A stretch of DNA of 64,000 bases, from positions 124,001-188,000 of the forward strand of contig JADKFC010000005.1 in assembly GCA_016717655.1 (NCBI GenBank), given 5' to 3'. Origin of the DNA: Saprospiraceae bacterium (GTDB lineage Bacteria; Bacteroidota; Bacteroidia; Chitinophagales; Saprospiraceae). The translations under genes and the position numbers were made by a program. Below, piece after piece: positions 49,601 through 60,834 of the stretch. Position 1 is the first letter of the stretch; every line of letters starts with the position of its first letter. The notes beneath the pieces are model-generated. The model did no database searches. It was not told the DNA's origin and worked only from the letters and a program-made list of their open reading frames with translations.

Positions 49601-52600
49601 GCTACCATTGTCTACATGCCATGTGTACAATTTCGCTGCTCCGTCTCCGCCTGTGCCTGACCCTGTCAAGCTGATTACGATGTTCTGCTTAGCTACTGCT
49701 ACCGGTGCGCTTCTGTCGAATACTGTTACGTATGCTACTGCACTTCCGATGTTTCCACAACAGTCTACTGCTTTGTATGTAAATGCGTGCGTGCCTTTAG
49801 GTGCGCCTGTTACAAAGTATCCATCTGTTGAATTACCTGTAATTACTACTCCTGCTGGGCCTTCTAACCACCATACTGGGTGTGCATCGCAGTTATCCTG
49901 CAATTCCCATGGCATTGGTGCCTGGAAGTTTGCTACACAGCCCCATGGGTTTACACTCACGGTTACATCTTTTACGATGAAGGTTGGTGCTTTCGTATCT
50001 ACTGCTTTGATGATCTGTACGTACGTTGCTGTTTCTAGTGTACACCAGTTCAACAATGTCCATGTTCTGATCACTTTGCTGTTTCCGCCACATCCAATGC
50101 CACATGCGGCTATGGTTGCATCCTGATAAGCGGCATATACATTACAGCTGGAGTTATCAAGCGGGTGTACGTCTCCAAGGAAGTTGTACACATGCGGGTA
50201 TCCATAACTTACATCCTCAAAATAATTGCTGATTTCTTCAGGACTTACCCCTGAATTGCATGAAAGCACCACTGGATTAACAGGGAAAATTACATCATCA
50301 ATTTCCAGAGGTAGGATTGCGATGGTCTGTGTACACCTGGCTTTTGAACCCAAAAGATCGGTTACTATATATTCAATTATTATGTTTTCCTGGGTGCACT
50401 CATCACCTGTAATTCTAACTGTGTGTTGCAGGGTATAGTCAGAACATTCAAATACTTCAGGTTCGGGTATTTCTATATCGCCATTGATAATTCCTTCTTT
50501 ATCAAGGCAGGTAAATTCACATGGAGTTTGCAGAGCTGCAGGACCACTGAAGGTCCAGTTGTATACTCCTATTTGACCTGTGGTCCAGGTACTGCTCACC
50601 AGATAGTAGGTGCCCGGTGTAAGGTTAATGGTGAACGATGGTTCTGTTTCAAAGATGCCATTGATGTCATCGTCGCCTCCAATTAGATTAGCACAAGGAT
50701 CATTGGCATCAAAGCTACCGGCAAAGATACCGGCAATACCATCGTAATTGGGTGAATCATCCATGGTGAAAGTATAATCACCTCCAACCGCAACTGTAAA
50801 TTGAAGCACATCGTACAATACATTTGGATTGGGTGTGAAGCCATCAAAGGCCCAACACTGACCAGGAGAGAAAGCATTGTCTGAGCTGTCCCATTCACCG
50901 CTGAGGGTCAACAGGTCGCACATAGGTTGTTCACACCTGATAATGGGTGGCAGTTTATCTTCTGCATAAATAACGCCCCAGCAGCTGTTGCCGGTTTGCG
51001 GGTCAGAAACCGTAACGTTGTAAATGCCAGGAGTTGTAATTTCATTTCCTGTGATACCGGCTATGGTAACTACATAGTCATCATAACATCCATAAGGTCC
51101 ACCTTCCAATACCATGTCTGCTCCTACAATAGCAGAGCAGTTTTCATCTAAAGAAAGGTTGATTCTATTATTACAAGCAAGTGCTGTTGTAGGATAAGGG
51201 TATTCCAAAATAAAGACCTGGTAAGAACAGTTAACAGGGCCATTGCCATAGTAGTCAAACACTTCAAAGGTCACGGTTACAGGAGAGTCGTCTTTATGAA
51301 CGAAAGTACCTGGAAGTGGGCCTCCTGTTTGATTGATAACAGGATCTCCGCCACAATTGTCTGTAACCTGTGGCAATGGGAATTGGGCAAAAAGTCCGCA
51401 ATCTCCCGGAGGCAGGATGATGGTTTGATTGGGCGGACAAACAACTGTTGGCAGTCTGTTGTCACCAATCAAGATTGCCTGACTAAAGGTATTGGGTGGA
51501 CAAACAGGATTAGCCGTAGTTGTAAATGTTCCTACCGGGAATGGGTTGGTAGCATTTGCATTGGTTGTTGAGTTGTCTAATACATTAACTCCGCCATAAA
51601 TCCAATCATTGACGTTAAAATAATTGCCGGTAATGTTGGCATTGTTTTTTCTATATACCCAGCCATCCATGTATTCCCACGCGAGGCCGGTTCCACTTTG
51701 ATTGATTTCACCAAACACGTCAATCACATCGCCGTTGCAAAATAATTCCACAGCATCGTCTCCGTTGACCTGAAAGTCAAAGGCCAGATAATCAGCCGGA
51801 AAGCCGAAATAGGTTTGAAAGTCTATACCATTGGCAGTTGCATAAATATAGGTTCCTTTGGCAACAAAGTCTGGTGGAAAATTAAATTCGATGCCATCGC
51901 TGCCACCTCCGTTGTTGGCTACTCCAATGCCGTATACACTGAGGTCAGCGATATCAGCAAGGGCGTACAATTCGATGGCTTTGGGTTGACCACCGGTAAG
52001 TGGACCATCGATGATACCCGTGATTATCAAGTTGCCACATGCATACACCGTGTTGGTGATGGTATAATTGCCCACCTGGGTATTGGTCAAATCAATTTCA
52101 CCGGATAAATTATCCAGATCTACATTGGCAGCATTGCCCTGGGTAACGCTGTAAATACCATCTACACCTGTTGTGTGAGATACCACAGGGTTTTCTCCTT
52201 CAGGACAAAACTCGGTGGCCTGATAAGTAAATTGTGCTGATAGTGGAGGTTGGATAAAGGTAATTGAAGTGCTGTCCTTAACAGATCCACATATGGCGTC
52301 TGTTGCAGAATAATAAAGATATACACTTCCACCTACTTCTGCCGCTGTTGGCGTATAGTTGGATGTTGGTGAATTGACATTGGAAAAAGTGCCAAGTCCG
52401 CCGCTCCATACTCCTATGCCCGTGGCAGAAAGTCCAACGGTCATTACTCCGCATGTTACCCTGCCCGGACCTGCATCCACAACTGGTGCCTGTCTGATGG
52501 TAACAGTATCCATAAACATAAATGCACAAGCTCCTGATCCACCACAAAGACCGGGTGAAAAGTTGGCCGTTGGGTATGGCGGGGTTGCGGTCGTATTGGT

Positions 52601-55600
52601 TCCTGTTGTTACGTTTGAATCATCAAGGGCATCTATTCCACTATAACTCCACTGAGATGGAATATAAACAGAACTGGGACAGCTGCCTGAGTTTCTGTGG
52701 CCCCAACCATCCAGTGTTTCCCATGACTGGCCGGTACCATCCACTCCAACAACGCCATAAGCATCTACGACGGCGCCATTCTGATATAACAATACAGCAT
52801 CGTCGCCATTGTTATTGGCTACCCCATTCACAAAATCTGGAGCAAAACCCATCCATTGTGTAAAGCCGGGAGTTTCTGACGCTACATAAAAGAAGTCACC
52901 TGCCGGAATGGCAACTGCTGGAAATACATAATCTGGCACACCTGCAGAAGCAGCTCCGTTGCTCGCATTTTCGAGTCCAAAAACACTTAAGTTGGGGATT
53001 GCCTGAATTGCATACAATTCGATGAACTTAGGCAGTCCACCAGTGAGGGGGCCATCTAAGATACCTGTGATAATAAGTGAGGGTCCTGTTGTTGAGGCAG
53101 GAATCGTATTGGTAATTTTATATACACCTGCACCACTGGTAGCCGGAGTAATAACCCCGCTTACTGTGTTGATAGAAAGGGTGCCACTGCCGGTAATGGG
53201 TGTATAAGAATAGGTTCCATTTCTTCCAAAGGTGTTGTGACTTGGAGACAAAGGTGCGCTGTTGGTACACAAAACATTGGGATTGTACTGGAATTGAGCC
53301 TGATTGGCAGGATAAGTAACGCTCACTGCATCGTTGGTGGCTCCGCAAGAATTGGAAACGGTATAAGTAAGATTAAATGTGGTTCCTTCTTCAGCAGCTG
53401 TTGGAGTATACATCGTCATAGGACTGGAAGCATTGGCGAAGGAACCGCTGCCCCCCGACCAGGTGCCGGGCACATTGGCCATGGCAGAAAGATTTACCGG
53501 TCCAAAACAGGCAGAGATATCAGACCCTGCATTGACGGTAGGCAATGCGATAACTGAAACCCATACGGTATCAAAATTAGGTTGGCAAGCTCCTGCAACT
53601 GTCCAAGTGAGAATTACGGTTGTACCTACCTCGGCAGGTGCCGGGGTATAGGTAGCATTGGGTAAGGCCGAGTTGTTGAAATTTCCGGCGCCTCCTGACC
53701 AGATCCCTGTTTCCGTTGCATTTAACTGGAAGGCACTGTTGGCACATACGCTACCCCCTTGTCCTTCGTTGACCGGGGCACCATTGTTGATGATAAACTG
53801 TGCGGTATCTGTTTGAATACAACCCGGATAGGCAGGTGTGATGCCATCCAAAGAAATATTGCCAATGTCTTCTCCCTGATAGGCTAGGGTAATGGTAGTA
53901 GGTCCTGCCGGCAGACCGGAAGGATTGAATGAACCACCGGTTACTCCGGATCCTGACCAGTTATAGGTACCCATTCCACCGTCTCCGGAAATGTCAGCTG
54001 TAAGCGTTACAGCACCCTGACCGGTACAGTTGAGGAAGGGGCCCAGATTGTCTACAAAAACATCGGGATAGGCGCAGATATTGGTAATGGAATCTTCCAG
54101 CAAGCCATCAATGCTGATGTAGGCTTTATATCCTACATTGTCAAGATGGGTAAAGCTACTTACATAAGTGCCTGGTGTAACTTCGATGAATGATAAATTT
54201 GGCAGGCCAATACATCCTGTACAAACTGCGGTAACCAAAGCACCGACAGGTCCTGTAACTGTTATCTCTTCACCAAAGGTACCGTCATTTCCGGCCAGTG
54301 ATGCATCGTTGTTACAAGAACAGGGGTCGGTGATGGTAACGGTTACTGTAGGCTCTTGTTGTGAACAAGCCCCTGGATCTTCCACTACTTCCACGACGGT
54401 ACATGCAGAGCCATTTTGTGAATCCGTAACTGTCAGCGCCACATTACCGGCTCCGGCTGATCCAGCCTGAAGTCGGAAAAATGATGGACTGCCATAAGGA
54501 ACATTGGTGGCCGGTGTATTACCATTTAATAAAACCGTACCGGATGAAACCGATACATTGTAACCCTGATTACCTAAATTAACACCTGTTGGATCCAGCG
54601 TAAACCAAATATAATCATCAGTATTGGATGAAGATTCGTTGTTGTTTTCACAGTGTACATCGAGCAAGCCGGTTGAACTGAGGTCGCAAGGTCCACAGGT
54701 AGTGATGGTAACTACTGCAGCTCCTGTAAGGTTGGCGGGAGTAACAGGGCATCCATTGCTGTCTTTGACCGACACCAGTGTAAAGGTTGTTGTTGAGGTA
54801 ACCACCAATGAAATGGGGCTTCCACTCATATAAGAATTGAAGGCAAAATTGGTGATGCCGTCTGTGATGATCACAGAATCAGGTGCCACACCGCCGGTAA
54901 TTGTCACAATCAAAGGAATGTCTGCCGTATTGCCTTCTCCACAAAAACTACCATCTCCTGAAATTACAGCGGCTGTTGGTCCTGTAGCAGTACCTGTGAT
55001 ATTGATGTTGTCTATGCCAACCCATTCGTCATTGCCTACAGCATTCGATGTGATAATCCTTACCTGAACCAAGGCCTGGTTGTCGCAGGCAGGAGGCAGG
55101 GTCGCTGAAACCGCAGTTACAAGTACTGCAAGTGAGGGTCCTGTTGTGGCATCCGCTATAAAGGCAGCTGGAATATTGGTAAAATTACCGGTATTGCCAA
55201 TTCTGTACTGAAGTGCTACTGCCTGAATGGCATTGTCTGTAGAACCATCAATGTCTCTTATGTCATAGTTTACCTGAATGGAAGCCATACAGGTGGTGTT
55301 CAAAGAAATAACAATGTTAGGGGCATCGGCTGTTCCTGAACCCTGAAGGGCAACAACGGGATCAGCAATCTCGTATTCAGCCACACCACCTGCTGTATTG
55401 GTGTTGGGGTTGGTCTGGTTGGCTGTAACGTTGACCGTAATGGTACCTTCTCCCAACAGTGTCTGAGGGTCTACGCCTGTTGTGGTAGTTATGTCATCGC
55501 CTCTGTAGCCTATGATGCCGGGAACTCCGGTCCAAACATTGTTGGTGGTGATCAGAGATGTAGTACCCCAGTTTTGGGAAAATGGAAGGGTTTGGGGAGT

Positions 55601-55669
55601 TTGTGCCTTGATATTCAACGAATAAATCAAACACAATAGCCCAGCCAATAGAATTTTGGTCCTGCTCAT
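46665..55669 (-). CDS. Giant secreted protein (about 3001 residues) with lamin-tail-like, HYR-like, dockerin-like and cohesin-like modules and T9SS tail (frameshifted)
   Basis: The signal peptide ends YSLNIKAQ. Modules in order: a jelly-roll-like start; Ig-like repeats with a GxWSGGxGxF pattern; two lamin-tail-like units (about 863-1016 and 1213-1370: GPLTGGLPKFIELYA, GPLTGGQPKAIELYA); the shared HYR-like module (SCWGVIYAEDKLPPIIRC); and a pre-peptidase C-like region (about 1590-1703). A segment at about 1854-2594 is shared with the 2086-residue protein. Dockerin-like (about 2653-2717), cohesin-like (about 2783-2890) and T9SS tail (NEPNPFKQL...KALLKME) regions close it. One missing base at CC 47854-47855 splits it; restored, it reads KTEKGLGIKNVAVKL. 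It is likely surface-attached. Confidence 0.87.
47888..50107 (-). repeat. 2220-bp near-identical direct repeat, copy in the 3001-residue protein
   Basis: This is the second copy of 40755-42974, in the same orientation. Its codon use (A-ending Ala, Thr, Val) resembles the 2086-residue gene more than the flanking unique parts of its own gene, which suggests the copy moved from that gene (inference). Confidence 0.95.
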
Positions 55670-55808
55670 GAGTCGGTTGGTTAATAAACGAACACAAAAA
55701 TAACCAAATTACCCCGTTTTACCTAACGATCCGGCGTAAATTCAATGTTAAATCTTATTAATTATGAAAGACTTACGATAAAAAATACATTATTAATAGT
55801 TGTATTTC

Positions 55809-56828
55809 TTACAGCTTGTAAATTACATGGTTATGGTCAGCATCAAGCATCGCCCTGGCATCCATCGGCAAAGTTACCATGTCAGGAATATGACCGATGG
55901 GAAAACCGTAAATGGAAGGAAGTTTTACTTTTTCAACAAAATCCTGTATTGTTTCCATTAAGGTAAGAGAATTTTCTTCTGTTTTTGGTTGACAATCATG
56001 AAATATACCAAATATTATTCCGTTAGCCTTTCTAATATCCGTGGCCTGCAGCAATTGGGTAAACATGCGGTCGATGCGGTAGGGCTTTTCGCCAATTTCT
56101 TCAATGAATACAATCTTGTTCTTATAACTGGGTGCAAATGGAGTGCCCGCCATGGCAGCCAAAAGGGTCAGGTTTCCGCCTGTAAGTTTGCCTTCTGCCT
56201 GCCCGCTGTAGAGTGTAAGTGCTGGTTGGCGATAGTTTGCCTCTTCTTGTTCATAAGGCAAAACTTCAATCTCTTTTTGGCCGCTGAAAAAAACTTGCTG
56301 GAGATTTTTAGAAGTAAACGCACTAAAGACCTGACTGGAAGCTACCGGGCCATGATAGGTTTTAAGACCCGCTTCTTTGCAAAAGGCATGGTGCAGGGCA
56401 GTAATGTCGCTATAACCAACAAATACCTTCGGGTTTTTTCGAATCAAATCATATTTGATAAACGGGAGGATCCGGGTGCAGCCATAGCCCCCTCTCAGGC
56501 TCCAGATGCCCTTGATTTCTTTATTGGCAAACATTTGGTGGAGGTCGTCGAGTCGCTCTTGATCACTGGCAGAAAAATAGCCATGTTTTTTCAGGGCAAT
56601 TTCATTGTAAACCGGCTCTAGTCCCAAGTTTTGCATATTGGTGATGGCATTGGCTACCTTTTCAGGGGCTACGGGACCCGCGGGTGCAATTAAGCCCACT
56701 TTATCTCCTGGATTCAATGCTGCCGGTGTTTTCAGGGAATAGGTTGTTGCTTGCATAGACTGTATTGGTGCCAAACCCAAACTTAGTAAGGAGGCTTGTA
56801 ATCCCTTGTTGAATGTCCTTCTTTTCAT
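55809..56828 (-). CDS. LD-carboxypeptidase, S66 family, exported
   Basis: The 339-residue serine peptidase has the LdcA/MccF fold. It likely cleaves an L,D bond in recycled murein peptides. The catalytic Ser is in FVGYSDITALH, Glu in FIEEIGEKPYRIDRM, and His in YGFPIGH. The N-terminus MKRRTFNKGLQASLLSLGLAP has a twin-Arg-like pattern, suggesting export through Tat or as a precursor. The length is normal. The gene is intact and lies between the giant protein gene and the ABC permease, on the same strand. Confidence 0.92.
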   Translation of the reverse strand: MKRRTFNKGLQASLLSLGLAPIQSMQATTYSLKTPAALNPGDKVGLIAPAGPVAPEKVANAITNMQNLGLEPVYNEIALKKHGYFSASDQERLDDLHQMFANKEIKGIWSLRGGYGCTRILPFIKYDLIRKNPKVFVGYSDITALHHAFCKEAGLKTYHGPVASSQVFSAFTSKNLQQVFFSGQKEIEVLPYEQEEANYRQPALTLYSGQAEGKLTGGNLTLLAAMAGTPFAPSYKNKIVFIEEIGEKPYRIDRMFTQLLQATDIRKANGIIFGIFHDCQPKTEENSLTLMETIQDFVEKVKLPSIYGFPIGHIPDMVTLPMDARAMLDADHNHVIYKL

Positions 56829-56891
56829 GGTGCTGATCTACATCGTTGCTACCACAATATTAAGCAAATATATTCTGGAACCGGCTATGGT

Positions 56892-58139
56892 TTATTCGTA
56901 ACGAAGAGCTTCGATGGGATCCAACTTAGCCGCTTTGAGGGCCGGGTAAAGTCCTGACACAATACCTACCACAATACACACTATAATGCCAAGGGTGATC
57001 CAAGCCCAGGGTATGAAAAACCGGCCTTTAATGATGAGTGTTATGCCATAACCCATGCCTATACCCAGGACAATGCCTACCACTCCACCCAACAGACAGA
57101 TCACGATGGCCTCGGTCAGAAACTGGATGAGGATGTTGTTGCTGGTTGCTCCCAGGGCCTTTCGCACGCCAATTTCTTTCGTCCGCTCGGTTACGGAAAC
57201 CAGCATGATGTTCATCAAACCGATGGAGGCTCCAAGCAAGGTAAGCATGGCAATGATGACCGTACTCAACCTTAGGGTAGATGTCATTTCCTTTAATTTC
57301 TGAAGGATGGAGTCACTCTTTCGAATCTCAAAATCGTTTTGATCCAGAGCACTTAGTTTTCGGATGTTGCGCATTATACCGGTGGCCTTGTTGATGGCTG
57401 CATCGACCATGGTGGCATTCGACATAGCGATGCTCACGCTATAGTTTTTATCGGCAAAGCCATACCGGAATTTGGCAGGAAGCAGCGGTATATAAACTAC
57501 CCTATCGCCTCCACCCCCGGAGCCACTTCCTTTTTTCTTAAGTACACCTATGACTTCATAACGGTCTGAATTAACGGAAATGGATTTTCCTAGTGCTTTT
57601 TCAGGCTTGTCATCAAAAAGCTTTTTTACGATATCGGCCCCCAGAATCACTTTGTTGTTTTCATTGATCGAAAAGTTCCTACCCATTTCCAATTCGAGAG
57701 AGGATGTGGTAAAGTAATTTTCGTCGATGCCAAAAACATTCACGTTGGGGTTTGTCTTTTCTTCTCCCCACTTTATAGTGGCGCCTGATTCACATCTGGT
57801 TTCAATAGATACATGGGCCCCACTGTACCTGAACTTGTCTTTAAATTCAACTGCCTGATCAAAGGTTATGGCAGGAGATTCAACCTGTTTTTTACCATCT
57901 TTGGTAGTTTTGATGGTCTCATCGGCCGGCCTTATTCTAAAAGTATTGGCTCCCATCCGGTTGAAATTGTCGCTCATTGAAAACAGGATGGCGTCAATAG
58001 CGGTCAAAATGCCTACCAGACAGGTTATACCCACTGCAATGATGAGCAGGGTGAGCAGCGACCTCAATAAATTGTTTTTGATCGATGTAAGCGCCTCCTT
58101 GATGTTTTCTGTAAATTCCACGGCAACAAATTTCAACAC
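56892..58139 (-). CDS. MacB/FtsX-type ABC transporter permease
   Basis: The 415-residue inner-membrane protein has an N-terminal transmembrane helix (LLRSLLTLLIIAVGITCLVGILTAIDA), a large periplasmic MacB-like domain (about 50-280) and three C-terminal helices, including the block MNIMLVSVTERTKEIGVRKALGA. Its partner ATPase is not in the window. Such permeases export peptides or lipoproteins; the substrate is unknown. The C-terminal motif GLYPALKAAKLDPIEALRYE is typical of the family. Confidence 0.93.
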   Translation of the reverse strand: MLKFVAVEFTENIKEALTSIKNNLLRSLLTLLIIAVGITCLVGILTAIDAILFSMSDNFNRMGANTFRIRPADETIKTTKDGKKQVESPAITFDQAVEFKDKFRYSGAHVSIETRCESGATIKWGEEKTNPNVNVFGIDENYFTTSSLELEMGRNFSINENNKVILGADIVKKLFDDKPEKALGKSISVNSDRYEVIGVLKKKGSGSGGGGDRVVYIPLLPAKFRYGFADKNYSVSIAMSNATMVDAAINKATGIMRNIRKLSALDQNDFEIRKSDSILQKLKEMTSTLRLSTVIIAMLTLLGASIGLMNIMLVSVTERTKEIGVRKALGATSNNILIQFLTEAIVICLLGGVVGIVLGIGMGYGITLIIKGRFFIPWAWITLGIIVCIVVGIVSGLYPALKAAKLDPIEALRYE

Positions 58140-58222
58140 TAAGGTAAGTGAAATTTAGGCTCTGTCTGTTAAATTCAGATAAGTGTCAATTTTATTTTCG
58201 ACCAGCGTAAGGGTTTTATCTA

Positions 58223-58993
58223 TCAGTCTTCAACCGATTCAGGGCTGTTGCCATCTGCAGCTCCGGGATAAACCCAGAAATTATTGATGCCTTCACCCTG
58301 CAATATTTGAACTTGCTGGAGGTTGAGCAATTCCAATAAAGCCAAAAAAGTCACCAGCGCATGGATTCTGTTTTCAGCATTTTCAAATAGTCCGGCAAAG
58401 TCGACCCTTTCTTTGGTTTTGATGGAGTCGAGGATGTAAAGCTGTTGGTTTTCGATGGTATAGCCATACTTTACGATGGTGTGTATCGGCTTGTTTTGTT
58501 GTTGCTCAAACCGCTCCATAATTTTTTGGAAGGTTAGCAGCAGCTTGTATAATGATAAAGACTCCAGTTCCAAATCAACCAGGGCCTTTCCGGCAATCAA
58601 CTTCAATTCGGTAGCTGCGTCTCCGCGATGGTGCCTAGACAATCGAATGTCTTCCAGGGAGGCAAAGTCGTCGACCACCTCTTTAAAGCGCTTGTATTCC
58701 AGTAAGCGTTGAGCCAGTTCCTCTCTGGGGTCAATCTCATTGCCCAACTCATCCAGCTCCTTGCGCGGTATCAGCATCTTTGCCTTGATTCGCATCAAGG
58801 TGGCTGCAACCAGAATAAATTCACTGGCTACATCAATGTTGAGGGTCTCCAGTTCTTTGATATAAGATAAAAAATCGTTGGTGATTTTGGCAATAGGAAT
58901 GTCATTGATGTCCAATTCATCTCTTTCGATGAAGAACAACAAAAGATCAAATGGACCTTCGAATCGTTCGGTTTTAATGGTATACGTTTGCAA
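58223..58993 (-). CDS. scpA: Segregation and condensation protein A
   Basis: ScpA is the kleisin of the bacterial SMC-ScpAB condensin. The N-terminal block RFEGPFDLLLFFIERDELDINDIP binds SMC. The 256-residue length is normal. It is the last gene of a tight minus-strand run, 11 bases after ppgK, itself 7 bases after the PPIase gene. No scpB is nearby. Confidence 0.95.
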   Translation of the reverse strand: MQTYTIKTERFEGPFDLLLFFIERDELDINDIPIAKITNDFLSYIKELETLNIDVASEFILVAATLMRIKAKMLIPRKELDELGNEIDPREELAQRLLEYKRFKEVVDDFASLEDIRLSRHHRGDAATELKLIAGKALVDLELESLSLYKLLLTFQKIMERFEQQQNKPIHTIVKYGYTIENQQLYILDSIKTKERVDFAGLFENAENRIHALVTFLALLELLNLQQVQILQGEGINNFWVYPGAADGNSPESVED

Positions 58994-59004
58994 TCGCAGT
59001 TATT

Positions 59005-59760
59005 TTATACGTACATTTCATCAGCGGCAGCCATAGCGGCCCCAATGACCCCGGCAGCATTCTGCAAAGAAGCAGGTTCAACCGGTGTTTTGAGGGTGAG
59101 ATAATTTTTATAAGAAATAAAATCCTTGCTCACACCCCCGCCAATGATAAACATATCGGGAGAAAGATAAAAATCAAGCATTTTTAGGTATTCATTGAGT
59201 TCGGCACCCCATACCTTCCACGACAGTTTTTTGGTCTCCCTGGCACTGTTGGAAGCATACTTTTCAGCTACTGATGTTTTGTATTTCAAGTGGCCAAACT
59301 CCGTATTTGCCAACAGCTTTCCATCTTTAAATGGGGCTGAACCAATGCCGGTACCCAGGGTTAAAAAGATAACAAAACCTTTTTTCTTCTTCCCCCTGCC
59401 AAACTTCATTTCATCAAGGCCGGCCGCATCTGCATCGTTGATCACAAATACGTGTTTTCTAAAAGCTTTGCTGTACCTGTCAACAATGGGATATGCCAAC
59501 CACGATTTGTCGATGTTGGCAGCACTGAGCACACAACCATCCTTTACAACAGATGGAAAGCCGATGCCAATCTTTTCTCCTCCATACTTCAGCTTTCTTT
59601 TGAGTTCTTTGATGACCAAAAGTACTGCTTCCGGGGTTGCCGGTTTGGGAGTTTTGATTTTCATCCTTTCCGTCAGTAATTTGCCCGTTTTTGGATCTAC
59701 AATAGCACCTTTGATGCCTGTTGCTCCTACGTCAATACCAAGGATACCTTCTGTTATCAT
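59005..59760 (-). CDS. ppgK: Polyphosphate glucokinase (ROK family)
   Basis: The 251-residue cytoplasmic kinase probably phosphorylates glucose with inorganic polyphosphate and/or ATP. The phosphate-binding block is GIDVGATGIKGAIVD. The catalytic Asp is in INDADAAGLDEM. The ROK motif LTLGTGIGSA and EFGH follow. The short length and the FGRGKKKKG stretch fit polyphosphate glucokinases better than ATP-specific ROK kinases, but the phosphate donor is inferred. It lies between the PPIase and scpA genes. Confidence 0.88.
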   Translation of the reverse strand: MITEGILGIDVGATGIKGAIVDPKTGKLLTERMKIKTPKPATPEAVLLVIKELKRKLKYGGEKIGIGFPSVVKDGCVLSAANIDKSWLAYPIVDRYSKAFRKHVFVINDADAAGLDEMKFGRGKKKKGFVIFLTLGTGIGSAPFKDGKLLANTEFGHLKYKTSVAEKYASNSARETKKLSWKVWGAELNEYLKMLDFYLSPDMFIIGGGVSKDFISYKNYLTLKTPVEPASLQNAAGVIGAAMAAADEMYV

Positions 59761-59767
59761 GGTCAGT

Positions 59768-60661
59768 TTATTTTATTACCCTTACTTTTATAATCTTTAC
59801 ATCTTCCAATGGTCGGTCAGCGCCATCGGTTTGCACACCGGCCACCTTATCAATGATGTCCAGGCCCTTTACAACCTGACCAAATACGGTATAATCTTTG
59901 TCCAAAAAGGGGGTACCGCCTTGCGTGGTCAGAATTTCGCGTTGCTCTGCTGTGTATTTATAGCCTTTCTGCCATTCCATTTGGTCCAATTGACCAGCAC
60001 TGAGTGGCTTGCCCTGGACCAGGTAAAATTGAGAGCCGGATGATCTTTTTTCCGGGTTGACTGCATCGCCTTGTCTGGCAGCCGACAAAGCTCCCTTGAT
60101 GTGAATCAGTCCATCTACAAATTCAGCAGGCACGGTGTATCCCGGTCCTCCCACACCCAATCGCTGACCCTTTTTTGCATTCTTGCTGTCGGGATCACCT
60201 CCCTGGATCATAAAACCATTGATTACGCGGTGAAACAGCATGTTGTCGTAGTATTCTGTTTCTGCCAGCTTTATGAAGTTATCCCTGTGTTGGGGTGTGC
60301 TGTCGTGTAATTTTATGGTGATAGAACCCAATGTAGTTTCCATCTCTACCAGACAGTCGTGTGGGGCTTCAAATATCAGTTCTTTTTCCATTGTATGTGT
60401 TTTCTTGCCCTTGGTGGCTGTTAATTTTACAGTATATTTTCCTGAAGTAATGTATTTGTGTTTAGGTGAAATATCGGTAGAAGTGGTTCCATCTCCAAAA
60501 TCCCATAAATACGTTTCTGCCTTTTTCGACTGGTTGTCAAAATCCACCTTGGCCGGTGCCGTATTGTCCTTGGTGTTGACCATAAAACTGGCCATAGGCT
60601 TGGCACAGGATGTAAGAAAGACCAGCAGAAAAAACAGGTAAGTATTTACTTTTTTAAACAT
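59768..60661 (-). CDS. Lipoprotein with PKD domain fused to a cyclophilin-type PPIase
   Basis: The 297-residue protein has a lipoprotein signal (LLVFLTSCAK). A PKD domain (about 30-95; YLWDFGDGTTS) is followed by a cyclophilin-type peptidyl-prolyl isomerase domain (about 105-297; FHRVINGFMIQGGDP, KGALSAARQGD, SSGSQFYLV, YTVFGQVVKGLDIID). It probably acts as a periplasmic folding catalyst tethered to a membrane. The PKD module may hold it to a surface or partner (inference). Confidence 0.93.
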   Translation of the reverse strand: MFKKVNTYLFFLLVFLTSCAKPMASFMVNTKDNTAPAKVDFDNQSKKAETYLWDFGDGTTSTDISPKHKYITSGKYTVKLTATKGKKTHTMEKELIFEAPHDCLVEMETTLGSITIKLHDSTPQHRDNFIKLAETEYYDNMLFHRVINGFMIQGGDPDSKNAKKGQRLGVGGPGYTVPAEFVDGLIHIKGALSAARQGDAVNPEKRSSGSQFYLVQGKPLSAGQLDQMEWQKGYKYTAEQREILTTQGGTPFLDKDYTVFGQVVKGLDIIDKVAGVQTDGADRPLEDVKIIKVRVIK

Positions 60662-60834
60662 GGGCTAAATCTGATTGATATTTATTTTCTATGAGTTATA
60701 TTTATTGCCTATCGCTATCCAAAATAGGTTGTCTTTCCTTCATTAGATCCCGATAAGGCAGGCAAAATTAAATATTTCCAACGCAGCCTGCACAAGAGAG
60801 GCTGTATTTAAAATATTATATCATTTAACCTGTT

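Noticed and set aside
47834..55669. A separate shorter protein ending at the stop at 47834
   Set aside because: The next frame continues the same domain plan (dockerin-like, cohesin-like, T9SS). One missing base in CC at 47854 explains the split better than two genes.
55745..55966. Plus-strand ORF of 73 codons
   Set aside because: Most of it is antisense to the LD-carboxypeptidase gene, and it has no domain.
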